Positions 7,291 to 16,177 of a DNA stretch of 64,000 nucleotides are shown here, piece by piece. This DNA is from Mucilaginibacter sp. UBA5151. Lineage in GTDB: Bacteria > Bacteroidota > Bacteroidia > Sphingobacteriales > Sphingobacteriaceae. Location of the stretch: positions 1-64,000 of the forward strand of contig DHXR01000025.1 in the NCBI GenBank assembly GCA_002413785.1. Direction: 5' to 3'. How positions within the stretch are numbered: the stretch's first letter is position 1; every line of letters begins with the position of its first letter. The notes below the pieces were generated by a model, which saw only the letters and a list, made by a program, of their open reading frames with translations, ran no database searches and was not told where the DNA came from. The position numbers and the translations under genes were made by a program.

Positions 7291-9117
7291 ATGAAGACAT
7301 ACTTCCGGCTTCTATCCTTTGCAAAACCAATTGAAAAATTTGCTATACCTTATATAATTTACACCTTGTTATCCGTGGTGTTCAGTTCAATTGCCTATCC
7401 TTTGCTCATCCCACTGCTCAATACGCTTTTTGCCTCAAAAGGCGCGGCGGTTGCTGTTGGGGTAAGGCCGCACATGTTCCTTGATGTTACTGGCTGGTTT
7501 AAATATTACATGAGCTTTTTTATTAAACAACAGGGTCAGTGGGGAGCATTAAAATATATATGCATCCTCATCATTATAACAATGTTCATCGGCAACTTTT
7601 TCCGGTACTTGTCTGCCCGCACTATGGAAAATTTGCGGTTGCATACCTTGCTGAACCTCCGCCGGACCGTATTCGACAATGTAATGGACATGCACCTCGG
7701 CTTTTTTAATAACCAGCGAAAAGGCGATATCATTTCCAAAATTGCCTCAGATGTGCAGGTAGTCCAGTTTTCCGTGACAGCTACCCTGCAGGTTATTTTC
7801 CGGGACCCGGCGCAGATGATCGTTTTTATGATCCTGCTGTTCCTGACCTCGGTAAAATTAACCTTGTGGTCGTTGCTTGTGGTGCCTGTATCGGCTTTTA
7901 TCATTTCTAAAATTGTAAAAAAGCTAAAATCGCAAGCTACTGCTGCCCAGCAAACCTATGGCAACATGATCAGCAATCTGGACGAAGCGCTATCCGGTGT
8001 AAAAATTATAAAAGCTTTTAACGCGACCGATTATATCAAGGCCAGGTTCGACCGCGAAAACACCAGATATTCAAAAATATTACGATCAATGGCCAAACGC
8101 CAGCAGGCTGCATCGCCTGTATCCGAAACACTGGCCATCACGATGGTCTCTGCTATCGTAATGTATGGCGGGTATCTTATTTTAAACAACAAATCAGACT
8201 TAAACGGCGGCCAGTTTATAGAATACATAATCATTTTTTCGCAATTAATGCGCCCGGCCAAGTCCATATCCGACTCGTTCAGCAATATTCACAATGGTAT
8301 TGCAGCCGGTGAACGCGTTTTGGCTTTAATAGACGAAAAACCCGCTATTGTAGATAGGCCGAACGCTATGCCGGTAATAGCTTTTGACGACAGCATTGAA
8401 TTTGACCACGTTTACTTTGCCTATGAAGACCGCATCGTTTTAGACGACGTAAGCCTGAAAGTACCAAAAGGTAAAACAGTCGCGCTGGTTGGCCCTTCAG
8501 GGGGCGGTAAATCAACTTTGATGGACCTGATCCCACGATTTATCGAACCGAAATCGGGGCAGATCCTTTTTGATGGTAAAAATATCCAAAAGGTTAAAGC
8601 AGATTCACTCAGATCACTGATGGGGATAGTGAACCAGGAATCTATTCTTTTTAACGATACCATTTTTAACAATATAGCATTTGGTAAAACCGATGCTACA
8701 ATTGAGCAAGTAGAAGCTGCCGCAAGGATTGCCAATGCCCATAACTTTATTTTAGAGGCTGAAAATGGCTATCAAACAAATATCGGCGACCGTGGCACAA
8801 AACTATCAGGTGGACAAAGACAACGCATTTGCATTGCCAGGGCAGTATTGAACAATCCGCCGATAATGCTGCTTGACGAAGCTACTTCCGCTTTAGATAC
8901 CGAATCAGAAAAACTGGTGCAGGATGCTTTGAATAACCTGATGAAAAACCGCACCTCGCTGATTATTGCCCACCGCCTCAGCACTATCCAAAACGCAGAT
9001 ATTATCGTAGTGCTGGAAAACGGCAAAATTGTTGAGCAGGGGGATCACCATCAATTAATTGGCAACAATGGTTTATACAGAAGGCTGATTGAGATGCAAA
9101 CATTTAATGCCGATTAA
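7291..9117 (+). CDS. ABC exporter, fused permease and ATPase (MsbA-like)
   Basis: 608 aa from ATG 7291. The N-terminal half (to about 330) is a six-helix ABC exporter domain; the C-terminal half is a nucleotide-binding domain with Walker A GPSGGGKS, signature LSGGQ, Walker B IMLLDEATS and the switch histidine in IIAHRLST. It would act as a homodimer in the inner membrane. The family exports lipids (MsbA/lipid A flippase), drugs or peptides; the substrate is not readable here. The next gene is a glycosyltransferase-like protein, which weakly favours a cell-envelope substrate. Confidence 0.9.
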   Translation: MKTYFRLLSFAKPIEKFAIPYIIYTLLSVVFSSIAYPLLIPLLNTLFASKGAAVAVGVRPHMFLDVTGWFKYYMSFFIKQQGQWGALKYICILIIITMFIGNFFRYLSARTMENLRLHTLLNLRRTVFDNVMDMHLGFFNNQRKGDIISKIASDVQVVQFSVTATLQVIFRDPAQMIVFMILLFLTSVKLTLWSLLVVPVSAFIISKIVKKLKSQATAAQQTYGNMISNLDEALSGVKIIKAFNATDYIKARFDRENTRYSKILRSMAKRQQAASPVSETLAITMVSAIVMYGGYLILNNKSDLNGGQFIEYIIIFSQLMRPAKSISDSFSNIHNGIAAGERVLALIDEKPAIVDRPNAMPVIAFDDSIEFDHVYFAYEDRIVLDDVSLKVPKGKTVALVGPSGGGKSTLMDLIPRFIEPKSGQILFDGKNIQKVKADSLRSLMGIVNQESILFNDTIFNNIAFGKTDATIEQVEAAARIANAHNFILEAENGYQTNIGDRGTKLSGGQRQRICIARAVLNNPPIMLLDEATSALDTESEKLVQDALNNLMKNRTSLIIAHRLSTIQNADIIVVLENGKIVEQGDHHQLIGNNGLYRRLIEMQTFNAD

Positions 9118-9239
9118 ACAGGATCGTAATTTGGCATACTCATCCGATATACTCCATCTAAATTGTTACTTTGGCTTATTGCTATAATGTTAAATTTTGA
9201 ACTAAATTTTAAACCAGCAATTACAAACCTTTGTAAATA

Positions 9240-10208
9240 ATGCCCCAGCCTGACAAAGTCCCATATTATACAAAGTCGGCAGTGCTTTTTGTTATATTTA
9301 ACCGGCCTGATCCCACCCGGCAGGTATTTGAACAGATAAGGGCAGCTAAACCCCAGCGATTATATGTAGCAGCTGATGGCCCCCGCCCAGGTTTTGCGTT
9401 TGATGAAACGCTGTGTAATGAAACAAGGGAAATAGTAAATACAATTGATTGGGATTGCCAGGTTAAAACCTATTTCAGGGAGGAGAACGCCGGTTGTAAA
9501 TACGGCGTATCGGCTGCAATAAATTGGTTTTTTAGCCACCAAGAAGAAGGGATAATTTTGGAGGATGATTGTTTGCCGGCCAACAGCTTTTTCAGATTTT
9601 GCGATATTTTATTAGAGAAATACCGGCATGATACCCGGATAAGGCATATTACCGGCTGCAACCTGCAACAAGGTAAAAAATGGGGGAATGCTACCTATTA
9701 TTTTTCAAACCGGACGCACGTTTGGGGCTGGGCAAGCTGGAAAAGGGTTTGGGAGGACTATGATGTAAGCCTGAACAAATATGATGGTGATAAAGTGAAG
9801 GAGATGATGGAAAACATTTATACCGACCCAATAGTTGCCGAATGCTGGGCAAATATTTTTAACGAAGTAAAAGCCGGTAAAATTAATTCATGGGCCTATC
9901 CGCTTGATTTTGCCAATTTCTTCAATAACGGCCTGGTGATCATACCAAACGACAATTTGATCTCAAACATCGGGTTTTGCACCAACGCCACACATACCAT
10001 GGATGAAAACAGCGTGTATGCCAATATCCCGCTAACGGAAATCGGCGAAATAATACACCCTGAAACTATGGTTCCCGAAAAACAGGCCGACCTTGCTATC
10101 ATAAACCGTGATTTTAATATCGATGAAATAAGGCGAAAGCAAAATAAGCTGAGCAGGCGGCTCAAAAAATGGATCAAATCAATTGTAAGCAAAAAGGCGG
10201 CCGGATAA
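9240..10208 (+). CDS. Glycosyltransferase-like (nucleotide-diphospho-sugar transferase fold) protein
   Basis: 322 aa. The N-terminal GT-A-like Rossmann segment is seen in AVLFVIFNRPDPTRQVFEQI and VAADGPR; the DxD-like acidic motif is in GIILEDDCLP (about 112-118); an aromatic HVWGWASWKRVW segment follows near 160. It resembles Bacteroidota proteins annotated as HlpA-like nucleotide-diphospho-sugar transferases. No signal peptide, so probably cytoplasmic or peripheral. A TTACAAA-CC-TTTGTAA inverted repeat (9221-9236) lies just before the ATG and may be an operator. Sugar and acceptor are unknown. Confidence 0.72.
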   Translation: MPQPDKVPYYTKSAVLFVIFNRPDPTRQVFEQIRAAKPQRLYVAADGPRPGFAFDETLCNETREIVNTIDWDCQVKTYFREENAGCKYGVSAAINWFFSHQEEGIILEDDCLPANSFFRFCDILLEKYRHDTRIRHITGCNLQQGKKWGNATYYFSNRTHVWGWASWKRVWEDYDVSLNKYDGDKVKEMMENIYTDPIVAECWANIFNEVKAGKINSWAYPLDFANFFNNGLVIIPNDNLISNIGFCTNATHTMDENSVYANIPLTEIGEIIHPETMVPEKQADLAIINRDFNIDEIRRKQNKLSRRLKKWIKSIVSKKAAG

Positions 10209-10230
10209 AATCCTGCCGCCTTTTGTTTTT
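10191..10230. terminator. Bidirectional terminator between convergent genes
   Basis: GGCGGCCGGAT (10196-10206) pairs with ATCCTGCCGCC (10210-10220), one mismatch, 3-nt loop, with A5 before and a T-rich run after. It overlaps the stop codon of the glycosyltransferase-like gene and ends the minus-strand ATP synthase operon, so it can serve both directions. Confidence 0.85.
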
Positions 10231-10260
10231 ATTAAATAATTTAAAACCTGCAGATCCGGC

Positions 10261-11145
10261 TTAACTGCCCGATAAGGCCGCTGCACCGCTCACAATTTCA
10301 GTAAGCTCAGTAGTAATGGCAGCCTGGCGTGCCTGGTTATACGAAAGTTTAAGGGCCTTCAATAAGTCGCCTGCATTTTCGGTAGCCTTGTCCATTGCGG
10401 TCATACGTGCGCCGTGTTCGGATGCATTTGAATCAAGCACAGCTTTGTACAATTGAATCTTTATGTTTTTTGGTATCAACTGCTCCACAATCAGTTCCAG
10501 GGACGGCTCAAGGATATAGTCAGCCTGTGCTGCTTTATTTTCCTTTTTCACTTCTATTTTCGGCACAGGGATTAATTGCTCGGCAACCAATATTTGCATT
10601 GCTGCGTTTTTAAATTGATTATAAACCAATTCCACACGGTCATAGTCGCCATCTAAAAAGCCCTGCATAATGCTTTCCGAAATTCCCGAAGCATTCTCAA
10701 AGTTAAGATCAAGGTAAAGATCATTATTGTTGCCAATAACGTTATACTTACGCCTTTGGTAATATTCCTGGCTTTTTTTACCGATAGCGACAATTGAAAC
10801 ATTCCCTGCTCTCAGCTGATTGCTGTATTTCTCAGCGATCAGGTTATTGGCGGTTTTGATGACATTGGCATTAAATGCACCTGCCAACCCACGATTGGAT
10901 GATACAACGACAACCAACACCTTATTGGGTTCGCGTTCCACCAAAAACGGCGATGATCCATCTTCAAGACTTGCCGACAAACTTGCTAATAAGCCTTTAA
11001 GCTTATTGGCATAAGGGCGCAATTGCACAATCCTGTTGGTAGCACGTTTCAGCTTTGCCGCCGAAACCATTTTCATGGCTTTGGTGATCTGCTGCGTCGA
11101 GCTAACGGATTTTATCCTGTTTCTTACTTCTTTTAAATTAGCCAT
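10261..11145 (-). CDS. atpG: ATP synthase F1 gamma subunit
   Basis: 294 aa; the central rotating shaft of F1. The N-terminal helix (MANLKEVRNRIKSVSSTQQI, then TKAMKMVSAAKL) and C-terminal helix (RMTAMDKATENAGDLL, YNQARQAAITTELTEIV) are both typical and complete. Last gene of this atp cluster; transcription ends at the terminator at 10191-10230. The beta and epsilon genes (atpD, atpC) do not follow, which agrees with the split arrangement common in Bacteroidota. Confidence 0.97.
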   Translation of the reverse strand: MANLKEVRNRIKSVSSTQQITKAMKMVSAAKLKRATNRIVQLRPYANKLKGLLASLSASLEDGSSPFLVEREPNKVLVVVVSSNRGLAGAFNANVIKTANNLIAEKYSNQLRAGNVSIVAIGKKSQEYYQRRKYNVIGNNNDLYLDLNFENASGISESIMQGFLDGDYDRVELVYNQFKNAAMQILVAEQLIPVPKIEVKKENKAAQADYILEPSLELIVEQLIPKNIKIQLYKAVLDSNASEHGARMTAMDKATENAGDLLKALKLSYNQARQAAITTELTEIVSGAAALSGS

Positions 11146-11147
11146 GC

Positions 11148-11275
11148 TTTAGATGTGCAAATTTTAAATGTGCAGATGTGCGGATGACCAGCACATCAAA
11201 ATTCATTCAATTTCTATACTATGTGAGCGATATTGCCAATCTGCACATTTGCACATCAGCACATCTGCACATTAG
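11148..11275. repeat. ATGTGCAG-word hairpin between atpA and atpG
   Basis: Repeated words ATGTGCA(G/A) on the left and their complements TGCACAT on the right. AATGTGCAGATGTGC (11167-11181) is the exact reverse complement of 11259-11273, leaving a 77-nt loop. The same word family recurs at 37456-37495, 37903-37938 and 51832-51965. In the atp operon it could set the relative mRNA level of atpG; that is inference. Confidence 0.7.
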
Positions 11276-12846
11276 TATTTCCCGGTCATTTCCCTGGCAA
11301 CTGTTTCCAGTACGCCGGTTATCTGGTCATCAAATTTACCTGCTTTAAGGGCTGCTAAAACCTCAGGATGACGCGCTTCCAGCTGACTGGTAAATTCGCT
11401 TTCAAAAGCACGGATTTCTTTTACCGGTACATTACGCATCAGGTTTTTAGTGCCGAGGTATATGATAGCAACCTGTTTTTCAACTGTTACCGGCGCATAT
11501 TGCCCTTGTTTTAATATTTCAACGTTACGTGCGCCTTTATCAAGCACATTTTTGGTTGATGCATCAAGGTCTGATCCGAATTTCGAGAATGCTTCAAGCT
11601 CACGGTATTGCGCCTGGTCAAGCTTCAGGGTACCGGCAACTTTTTTCATTGATTTAATCTGCGCGTTACCACCAACACGTGATACCGAAATACCTACGTT
11701 AATGGCCGGGCGCACACCTGCGTTAAACAAGTTCGATTCAAGGAATATCTGTCCGTCGGTAATTGAAATTACGTTGGTTGGGATGTAGGCTGATACGTCA
11801 CCCGCTTGTGTTTCAATAATAGGTAATGCAGTTAATGAACCACCACCCTTTACAATACCCCTGATTGACTCAGGCAGGTCATTCATTGCCTGGGCAATTG
11901 AATCATTCTGACTTATTTTAGCGGCACGTTCCAGTAGACGGCTGTGCAGGTAAAATACGTCACCCGGATAAGCCTCACGGCCCGGTGGACGACGCAATAA
12001 TAATGATACCTCACGGTAAGCAACAGCCTGTTTTGAAAGATCATCGTAAATGATCAGTGCAGGGCGGCCTGTATCACGGAAGTACTCGCCGATAGCTGCA
12101 CCTGCAAACGGCGCAAAGAACTGCATAGTTGCAGAGTCGGAAGCATTGGCGGCAACAATGATAGAAAACGGCATAGCGCCTTTTTCCTCAAGGGTGCGAA
12201 CAATGTTTGCAACGGTAGATGCTTTTTGACCGCAGGCAACATATATACATATTACCGGCTTGCCGGCTTCATAAAATTCTTTTTGATTGATAATGGTATC
12301 GATACAAACCGCGGTTTTACCAGTCTGACGGTCGCCGATTACCAGCTCGCGTTGTCCGCGACCGATAGGGATCATTGCGTCGATAGCCTTAATACCTGTT
12401 TGCAGCGGCTCGGTCACCGGCTGGCGGTAAATTACACCCGGCGCTTTACGCTCCAGGGGCATTTCGTAAGTTTTACCGGTAATTGGCCCCTTACCGTCAA
12501 TGGGGGTGCCCAGGGTATCAACAACACGGCCAAGCATGCCTTCGCCTACGTTAATAGAAGCAATCCTGTTGGTACGTTTAACGGTATCACCTTCTTTAAT
12601 ATCATCAGACTTACCAAGCAACACCACACCTACGTTGTCTTCTTCAAGGTTAAGTACAATACCCTGTAACCCGGTACCAAACTCAACCAGCTCACCCGAT
12701 TGTACTTTTGTTAATCCGTAAACACGTGCAATACCATCGCCCACCTGGAGCACGGTACCCACTTCTTCTAATTCAGATTCTGACTTGAAGCCGGCCAATT
12801 GCTGACGCAAAATTGCTGATACTTCGTCTGGTCTTACCTCTACCAT
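11272..12846 (-). CDS. atpA: ATP synthase F1 alpha subunit
   Basis: 524 aa, full length. N-terminal beta barrel, nucleotide-binding domain with P-loop GDRQTGKT near 172-179, and the alpha-type signature with PAINVGISVSRVGG about 370-383. Forms the hexamer with beta; alpha sites are regulatory and non-catalytic. Between atpH (26 bp upstream) and atpG. Its 3' end lies inside the word-repeat hairpin at 11148-11275. Confidence 0.98.
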   Translation of the reverse strand: MVEVRPDEVSAILRQQLAGFKSESELEEVGTVLQVGDGIARVYGLTKVQSGELVEFGTGLQGIVLNLEEDNVGVVLLGKSDDIKEGDTVKRTNRIASINVGEGMLGRVVDTLGTPIDGKGPITGKTYEMPLERKAPGVIYRQPVTEPLQTGIKAIDAMIPIGRGQRELVIGDRQTGKTAVCIDTIINQKEFYEAGKPVICIYVACGQKASTVANIVRTLEEKGAMPFSIIVAANASDSATMQFFAPFAGAAIGEYFRDTGRPALIIYDDLSKQAVAYREVSLLLRRPPGREAYPGDVFYLHSRLLERAAKISQNDSIAQAMNDLPESIRGIVKGGGSLTALPIIETQAGDVSAYIPTNVISITDGQIFLESNLFNAGVRPAINVGISVSRVGGNAQIKSMKKVAGTLKLDQAQYRELEAFSKFGSDLDASTKNVLDKGARNVEILKQGQYAPVTVEKQVAIIYLGTKNLMRNVPVKEIRAFESEFTSQLEARHPEVLAALKAGKFDDQITGVLETVAREMTGKY

Positions 12847-12872
12847 TTTTTAATTTTATTAGGGTTTTAGTT

Positions 12873-13424
12873 TTAATTAGTAATTACCCTCTGGGCAAAT
12901 TCTTTTTTCAATTTTCTTAAATCACTGGCTATGCTGGTATCTACCTGCCTGTCGCCAACAGTTAAAACAAAGCCGCCAATTAATTCAGGATCGACTTTTG
13001 CTTCTAATTTTACGACACTACCTGTAGCCGCCTGTATATCAGCCACCAATTCTTTCTGATTAGCTGCAGACAATACTGTAGCCGATACCACTGTAGCTTT
13101 TACAATATGCTCCTTAATATCGTACAGGTTGATATATTCGTATGCAGTTGAATATAATACATCCCCCCGGCCCTTATTCACCATCAGCTTAAAAAAAGCA
13201 ATGCTTACCTTGTTCACTTTCGTAGAAAAAACTTCTTCGAGAATATTTATCTTTTTAGAATGGGATACTATAGGGTTAGCCAAAACCGCCTTTAATTCGG
13301 GGTTTACCCTCAAAGTATGATGGAAAAGTTCCATATCATTTTTCATCTCTTCAACAGAATTTTGCTCCTGTGCAAGATCAATCAATGCTTTGGCGTACCT
13401 GGATGCTACTGTTAATTCTGACAT
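12873..13424 (-). CDS. atpH: ATP synthase F1 delta subunit
   Basis: 183 aa; the stator subunit that links F1 alpha subunits to the b-subunit stalk. Begins SELTVASRYAKALIDLAQEQ and ends with the conserved beta-hairpin region LIGGFVLTVGDRQVDTSI, both typical of OSCP/delta. Complete and in the usual place between atpF and atpA. Confidence 0.95.
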   Translation of the reverse strand: MSELTVASRYAKALIDLAQEQNSVEEMKNDMELFHHTLRVNPELKAVLANPIVSHSKKINILEEVFSTKVNKVSIAFFKLMVNKGRGDVLYSTAYEYINLYDIKEHIVKATVVSATVLSAANQKELVADIQAATGSVVKLEAKVDPELIGGFVLTVGDRQVDTSIASDLRKLKKEFAQRVITN

Positions 13425-13430
13425 TTTCTA

Positions 13431-13495
13431 TTTACGATTTATGATTTACGATTTGCGACTTCAGAAAATAAATCTAAAATCGTAATTCGTAAATC
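13431..13495. repeat. TTTACGATTT-word hairpin between atpF and atpH
   Basis: GATTTATGATTTACGATTT (13436-13454) pairs with AAATCGTAATTCGTAAATC (13477-13495) at 16 of 19 positions; the word TTTACGATTT is repeated in the left arm. It fills most of the 79-bp gap between the two genes. It has the same design as the atpA-atpG hairpin but a different word. Confidence 0.6.
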
Positions 13496-13503
13496 TTAAA
13501 TTA

Positions 13504-13998
13504 TTAATTCAACTTTACTTCCCTTAACAGTTCTTTAACCAGTTCATCTTGTTTTTGCTGGTCTTCAAACTGTTTGCGCAATATTTTTTCAGCAATATCC
13601 AGTGAGAGAGTCGCTACCTGATTTTTAACATCGGCCATGGCAATTGCTTTTTGGCTATTGATCTCAACACGTGCAAGTTCAATCTGGCGCGATCCTTCCT
13701 TTTGCGCGGCAGTTTTTGCTTCGCCGATGATCTGGTTTTTTACCTTTGTTGCATCTGATAAAATGGCATCGCGTTCAGCGCGCGCCTGTTTTAACAAGGC
13801 TTCATTCTCGCCGGTTAAACGGGCCATTTCCTCTTTGGCGGCATCAGCCTGCGACAGCGCCTTTTCAATTGAATTCTCCCGTTCAGAAACAGCGGCTAAA
13901 ATTGGCTTCCATGCAAACCAGCGCAATAAGCCCAGTAATATCAGGAAAGAAATCGTGGTCCAGAAAACCAAACCTATTTCAGGGGTAACTAACTCCAT
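13504..13998 (-). CDS. atpF: ATP synthase Fo b subunit
   Basis: 164 aa; a single N-terminal transmembrane helix (about 7-28, IGLVFWTTISFLILLGLL) followed by a long charged coiled coil rich in A, E, K and Q. This is the peripheral stalk that holds F1 still against the rotor. Lies between atpE and atpH as expected. Confidence 0.95.
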   Translation of the reverse strand: MELVTPEIGLVFWTTISFLILLGLLRWFAWKPILAAVSERENSIEKALSQADAAKEEMARLTGENEALLKQARAERDAILSDATKVKNQIIGEAKTAAQKEGSRQIELARVEINSQKAIAMADVKNQVATLSLDIAEKILRKQFEDQQKQDELVKELLREVKLN

Positions 13999-14091
13999 AA
14001 TATTTTTATCGTATGTTTTTTAATATTAACAATTTTCTCAGGAATAAGAATATACCCGGAGCCAACCGCTCCGGGTTATTCATTTCCATTT

Positions 14092-14343
14092 TTAGCCAAT
14101 CATGGCTACAACCACCGCAAATAGGGCAACACCTTCAACAAGCGCTGCAGCGATGATCATGTTTGTCTGAATTTTGGAAGCAGCTTCTGGCTGGCGGGCA
14201 ATACCTTCAACGGCTTTACTACCGATCTGGCCAATACCGATACCGGCGCCGATAACGGCTAAACCTGCACCAAGTGTTCCAATTTTACCAACCACTCCTG
14301 CTGTAGCTACAGCCTGAGCGATGATTCCGATCATTCCTGTCAT
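14092..14343 (-). CDS. atpE: ATP synthase Fo c subunit
   Basis: 83-aa hairpin of two membrane helices that builds the rotor ring. The ion-binding carboxylate is Glu70 in AAALVEGVALF, and the loop Arg50 is in GIARQPEA. The residue pattern around Glu70 lacks the Gln/Ser set of sodium-type rings, so proton use is likely (inference). The N-terminus is about ten residues longer than in many c subunits. Confidence 0.95.
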   Translation of the reverse strand: MTGMIGIIAQAVATAGVVGKIGTLGAGLAVIGAGIGIGQIGSKAVEGIARQPEAASKIQTNMIIAAALVEGVALFAVVVAMIG

Positions 14344-14383
14344 TTGTTTATTTATTTGTATTTATGTATAGAAAATTAAAAAA

Positions 14384-15445
14384 TTATTCGTGATGATGTT
14401 CCTGTACCGCAATTCCGATAAACATCGCAGAAAGCATTGTAAAAATATAAGCCTGTAAAAATGCCACCAGCAATTCAATGGTATCCATAAATACCACGAA
14501 CACTACCGAAGCCGGCGATACCGCCAGTGATTTGAATATAAATATCAATGAAATTAAGCTTAAAACAATAATGTGACCTGCGGTAATATTGGCAAACAAA
14601 CGTATCATTAATGCAAATGGTTTTGAAATAACACCAATCAACTCTACAGGTACCATTATAATATATAACCACAGGGGTATTTCGGGCATAAAGATATGCT
14701 TCCAGTAATATTTATTACCGCTGAAATTTATTACTACTAAAACTATGGCAGAAAGAGAAAGCGTTACCGCGATATTTCCGGTAAGGTTATAACTCCCCGG
14801 GAAAAAAGGGACTAAACCCAAAAGGTTATTGATAAGGATAAAAAAGAACAGGGTAAGCAGCAACGACATAAATTTATGGTGCTTTACACCTATATTCGGA
14901 ATAGCCACATCATCGCGCACAAATAATATTACTGGCTCAAGGAATGACTGCAATCCGCGGGGGGCCTTTCCGTTGCGTTTTTTATAAGACGATGATACGC
15001 TTATAAAAATAACAAGCAGCAATATCATGCCCATCCACATACTTGCAACGTTACGGGTAATTGAAAAATCCCATACTTTTTTAGCTGTATCAATTTTGCC
15101 TGAACTGCCGGCAATTTTAACTTTATCTTTTTCAAGAATGTAATTGTAGTTTTTGCCCTGATAAACTTCGCCTTCATGCAATTTATCCGACATGAATATT
15201 TCAACACCTTTATCGGTATATAATATCACAGGGAGCGGAACAGCACTTTTTCCAAACGTGTGCCATGAGTGCGAATCGCCGATATGTTCAAATATGGCTT
15301 CCTTCGGATCGTATGGTTTTCCATCTGTGCTTCCGGCCTTTCCCTGGGAAAAAGCTAAGGCCGGAATCGCCCACAGGACAACAAAAAGGGCATAAATCCC
15401 TGAATACTTAAAAAATTTTGATTTCAAAATCGAGCCTATTGCCAT
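14384..15445 (-). CDS. atpB: ATP synthase Fo a subunit
   Basis: 353 aa. Signal-like hydrophobic N-terminus (about 12-34) and a soluble ~100-residue extracytoplasmic insert before the usual membrane core, an extension seen in Bacteroidota a subunits. The essential arginine is in MIRLFANITAGH; it faces the c ring and separates the two proton half-channels. The C-terminus ends with EHHHE. The long N-terminal domain has no known role. Confidence 0.95.
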   Translation of the reverse strand: MAIGSILKSKFFKYSGIYALFVVLWAIPALAFSQGKAGSTDGKPYDPKEAIFEHIGDSHSWHTFGKSAVPLPVILYTDKGVEIFMSDKLHEGEVYQGKNYNYILEKDKVKIAGSSGKIDTAKKVWDFSITRNVASMWMGMILLLVIFISVSSSYKKRNGKAPRGLQSFLEPVILFVRDDVAIPNIGVKHHKFMSLLLTLFFFILINNLLGLVPFFPGSYNLTGNIAVTLSLSAIVLVVINFSGNKYYWKHIFMPEIPLWLYIIMVPVELIGVISKPFALMIRLFANITAGHIIVLSLISLIFIFKSLAVSPASVVFVVFMDTIELLVAFLQAYIFTMLSAMFIGIAVQEHHHE

Positions 15446-15459
15446 CTAAAATGCAGTTT

Positions 15460-15846
15460 TTATCTTAAATTTTGGTTGCGCAAGTTACACAACAAAAGGT
15501 AAACTTCAAATGACATATTTAAGAAATATATATACATAAAATCTGCAACAAAAACGATTTTTTCAGGATGGTTTTCGCGGATAAACACCAGCACGAAAAT
15601 AAGACAGGCCAATAGCTTAAAACCGGTTGCGCCAATAAATGCCTGGCCATACATTTCACTGTTTTTGCGCTGTGTAAATAAAATAAATACGATTACAAGG
15701 AGTGTTAAAAACAATACGAAAAAAAACATCGTCCAAAAACCGGGGGTAATTAAATCGGCTTGTCCAAAATATTTAAGCGCATAAGGCGGTATAGCTATAA
15801 CGAAAGTAAACAATAGAAAAAAAGCAATAGTTTGATATATCTTCAT
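15460..15846 (-). CDS. Four-helix membrane protein in the atp operon
   Basis: 128 aa with four predicted transmembrane segments (about 5-24, 36-58, 71-89, 101-120). Placed between atpZ and atpB, where other phyla carry atpI/uncI, and of the same topology, so it may have the AtpI role of helping c-ring assembly; I see no sequence signature that proves it. Similar proteins in Bacteroidota carry DUF labels. 14 bp upstream of atpB. Confidence 0.75.
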   Translation of the reverse strand: MKIYQTIAFFLLFTFVIAIPPYALKYFGQADLITPGFWTMFFFVLFLTLLVIVFILFTQRKNSEMYGQAFIGATGFKLLACLIFVLVFIRENHPEKIVFVADFMYIYFLNMSFEVYLLLCNLRNQNLR

Positions 15847-15878
15847 CAGCGATTTTTTTTATCAGAACTTTAATTGTC

Positions 15879-16109
15879 TTAACTTTTTACTGATCTGACA
15901 ACAATGTACAAAGATATAAAAACACCGGTAAGTGAAAGCGCGGCAGTTACCCACTTTACCTGATGCTGGCATGCTGCGTCAATTTTATAGCCAGCAAAAG
16001 AAAACACACCAATTATCCCGATCATTTGAAAAGCGAGGCCTGAAAATTTAGCAAGGCTGCCTGCCTCATTACGCTCGTCGTCATCTTTTTTTTGTTCATC
16101 TTTGCCCAT
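15879..16109 (-). CDS. atpZ: AtpZ/AtpI-family protein, first gene of the atp operon
   Basis: 76 aa from ATG 16109; an in-frame TTG at 16115 lies inside the -7 box and is not credible. Charged N-terminus (KDEQKKDDDERNE) and two transmembrane helices about 22-45 and 52-72, the layout of AtpZ, which works with AtpI in c-ring assembly or magnesium/calcium import. Divergent from porW across 68 bp. Confidence 0.8.
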   Translation of the reverse strand: MGKDEQKKDDDERNEAGSLAKFSGLAFQMIGIIGVFSFAGYKIDAACQHQVKWVTAALSLTGVFISLYIVVRSVKS

Positions 16110-16120
16110 GTGCAAATTTA
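16110..16120 (-). promoter_or_regulatory. -7 box of the atp operon, 3 nt from the start codon
   Basis: On the minus strand TAAATTTG (16120 to 16113), then CAC, then ATG 16109. It matches TAnnTTTG. If used, the transcript would start at or next to the ATG, giving a leaderless or very short-leader mRNA. No -33 TTG at normal spacing was found. Confidence 0.5.
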
Positions 16121-16177
16121 TAAAACTATTGCATAAATGTTGTTAAATTAGCAAAGCATTTATATCTCCGTTTTAAA

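Noticed and set aside
13637..14023. 128-aa ORF on the plus strand over atpF
   Set aside because: Antisense shadow of atpF with Ser/Ala-rich low-complexity translation.
10261..16109. Defective ATP synthase cluster because atpD and atpC are missing
   Set aside because: Bacteroidota commonly keep atpDC at a separate locus; all genes present here are intact.
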